A stretch of DNA of 64,000 nucleotides from M2408 sp040386975 (GTDB lineage Bacteria; Bacteroidota; Bacteroidia; Flavobacteriales_D; Crocinitomicaceae), in assembly GCA_040386975.1 (NCBI GenBank), contig JAZKEO010000024.1, forward strand, positions 1-64,000. The letters are read 5' to 3'. Below are positions 62,763 through 64,000 of the stretch, piece by piece. Numbering within the stretch: position 1 is the stretch's first letter; each line of letters opens with the position of its first letter. Made by a program: the position numbers and the translations under genes. Under the pieces are notes generated by a model. That model made no database searches. It was not told where the DNA came from and saw nothing but the letters and a program-made list of their open reading frames with translations.

Positions 62763-64000
62763 TTATTTACTCACAACAAAAGTTGATTTCGCTGAACCAA
62801 AAGGAGTATTTGCAATAATGATATAAGAACCATTATTGAATTTATCAACGTTTAAAACAACTTGTTTGTTATTTAAACCTGATTGCTCAGCAATTTTTCT
62901 TCCAAGAACATCTGTTACAAAATAAGAAGTGATTTCTGTTCCTTTAACATTGATTGTTACTTTATCTTTTGAAGGATTTGGGAAAATTGAAATTGAAGTA
63001 TTATCAACTTTTAAGTTCTCAAGTCCAATCGTCGGATTACACGCATCATTGTTGTAAACCATGTTGTCAAAATCAATGAAACAAGCAAATTCAACACTAT
63101 CAATAAATGGATTTCTATTTCCTTGATTTGCAAACATTAACTCATGACGTGCGATTTCATAATTATCTGGTAAATCAGCAAAATGCCATTCTTTCAATAT
63201 AATTTGATCTTGATTTGAAGGAATTCTCCAGTTATTACCTGAAATTCCGTTATAGGCTGTAGCCATATAAAAAATAGCTCTTGCTGCATTTCCTTTTTGA
63301 GCATCACGTGGCTCGTAAACAGTTTGACCTGTTGCATTTAAGCCTTTTTTTCCTTCCAAATAATTTCCACTTCCTTGTGGAGTAACAACAATTCCTAAAG
63401 GTAAATTACTTCTTGGTGAATTCGCTTCATTTAGATTTGTAGGATATAAGTTGTGCTGATCACTATATTCAGGTCCATCTTCAGAAGGAAATGTAGGCAT
63501 CCATGAATGAGAAAAAGTATGCTCACGACTATATCCTAAAGTTGTCCAATCAAAAGGACCAGAATACTTTTTATTTTCTCCAGAATAAGCACAAGTAACA
63601 AAAGATTGACCTGCAGTTGTATCTTTTTCCTCAAAAACATTCATTACTGTTGATTTATAAGCAACATAAGTAACAACAGTATGTGGGTTTATTTTTGCTG
63701 TCAATTCAGAAAGTAAAGTCGTTTCAGCTGATGTTATTCCAGAATAGTAATTTCCAACATTAGCTCCAGAAGAAGTTATACTACCAATTAATGGATTTGT
63801 AGTTAAATAATTTTCAAATCCAGGAGCACCATTGTATGGATAAATTGCAAAATGATACGTCTGATTTGCAACAATTCCTCTTGGAACAATCGCTGTAGAT
63901 AAGCCAGAATAAGCTACTTTACTAGAACCAACATAATCACCTCTCAAATAACTTGTTCCGTCAACTGGTAAGTCACTTGGTGCTGAACCATTTTTCCACA
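62763..64000 (-). CDS. T9SS-sorted endonuclease I family nuclease (5' end outside window)
   Basis: At least 412 codons, still open at the window edge. The N-terminal visible part is a beta-sandwich linker (PSDLPVDGTSYLRGDY, YPYNGAPGFENYL). The nuclease domain is endonuclease I-like: SREHTFSHSWMPTFPSEDGPE with the active-site His, DQHNLYPTNLNEANSPRSN, NAARAIFYMAT and HFADLPDNYEIARHELMF. The end is a type A sorting domain (ISIFPNPSKDKVTI...GSYIIIANT). It is secreted and should degrade extracellular DNA or RNA for nutrition. It may form a unit with the nucleotidase genes downstream, fitting a nucleic-acid scavenging role. Confidence 0.92.
   Translation of the reverse strand, partial: WKNGSAPSDLPVDGTSYLRGDYVGSSKVAYSGLSTAIVPRGIVANQTYHFAIYPYNGAPGFENYLTTNPLIGSITSSGANVGNYYSGITSAETTLLSELTAKINPHTVVTYVAYKSTVMNVFEEKDTTAGQSFVTCAYSGENKKYSGPFDWTTLGYSREHTFSHSWMPTFPSEDGPEYSDQHNLYPTNLNEANSPRSNLPLGIVVTPQGSGNYLEGKKGLNATGQTVYEPRDAQKGNAARAIFYMATAYNGISGNNWRIPSNQDQIILKEWHFADLPDNYEIARHELMFANQGNRNPFIDSVEFACFIDFDNMVYNNDACNPTIGLENLKVDNTSISIFPNPSKDKVTINVKGTEITSYFVTDVLGRKIAEQSGLNNKQVVLNVDKFNNGSYIIIANTPFGSAKSTFVVSK

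Overview
The window is low-GC chromosomal DNA from a member of the Bacteroidota, most likely order Flavobacteriales. The evidence is the type IX secretion (T9SS) C-terminal sorting domains, the many PKD-like, WG-repeat, FISUMP and PorE-like proteins, a DnaE with a fused N-terminal DEDDh exonuclease, and promoters with the Bacteroidota -7 box TAnnTTTG. No tRNA, rRNA, CRISPR array, prophage or intact insertion sequence was seen. A run of 10 Ns at 34963-34972, next to a foreign GC-rich block, marks an assembly gap.

Layout. 1-2.6 kb: truncated acetyltransferase, rplU-rpmA, menB and a coupled DUF2007 gene. 2.8-14.4 kb: a 2091-residue repeat-built T9SS surface protein, a frameshifted PAS/PP2C phosphatase gene and two T9SS cargo genes. 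14.4-17.1 kb: RNA methyltransferase, TPR protein, VOC protein. 17.2-43.4 kb: a 26-kb block, all on the minus strand, made almost wholly of secreted, lipoprotein or outer-membrane products in paralogous sets: four WG-repeat proteins (one ending in a Hint domain), three FISUMP proteins, two PorE-like PD40-CRD-OmpA proteins, two BNR-repeat proteins, two tandem TPR proteins, several barrel-like proteins and a secreted HExxH protein. Inside it lies a two-component system: a TPR histidine kinase and a LuxR/NarL-type regulator. 43.6-51 kb: small secreted proteins, then dnaE, a PD-(D/E)XK nuclease and ogt, probably one transcript. 51-64 kb: lipoproteins, a CDP-alcohol phosphotransferase, DUF2200, a cytochrome c lipoprotein, an ArsR regulator with an SRPBCC-VOC fusion, lpdA, a B12-binding radical SAM protein, a split 5'-nucleotidase and a T9SS endonuclease I running off the window.

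The most interesting observation is regulatory. Five promoters in the secreted-protein block carry a 16-bp palindrome TACG-N8-CGTA (one with a single mismatch) exactly 22 nt upstream of a TAnnTTTG -7 box. A sixth has TAAG-N8-CTTA at the same spacing, and three more have a weaker form at 23 nt. TAC...GTA over 16 bp is the geometry of NarL-type binding sites, and one site lies directly downstream of the LuxR-type regulator gene. I infer a two-component regulon that deploys a set of envelope and secreted proteins of unknown function. The WG-repeat protein with a C-terminal Hint domain (22623-24152) may be self-processing and is the most unusual product of the set.
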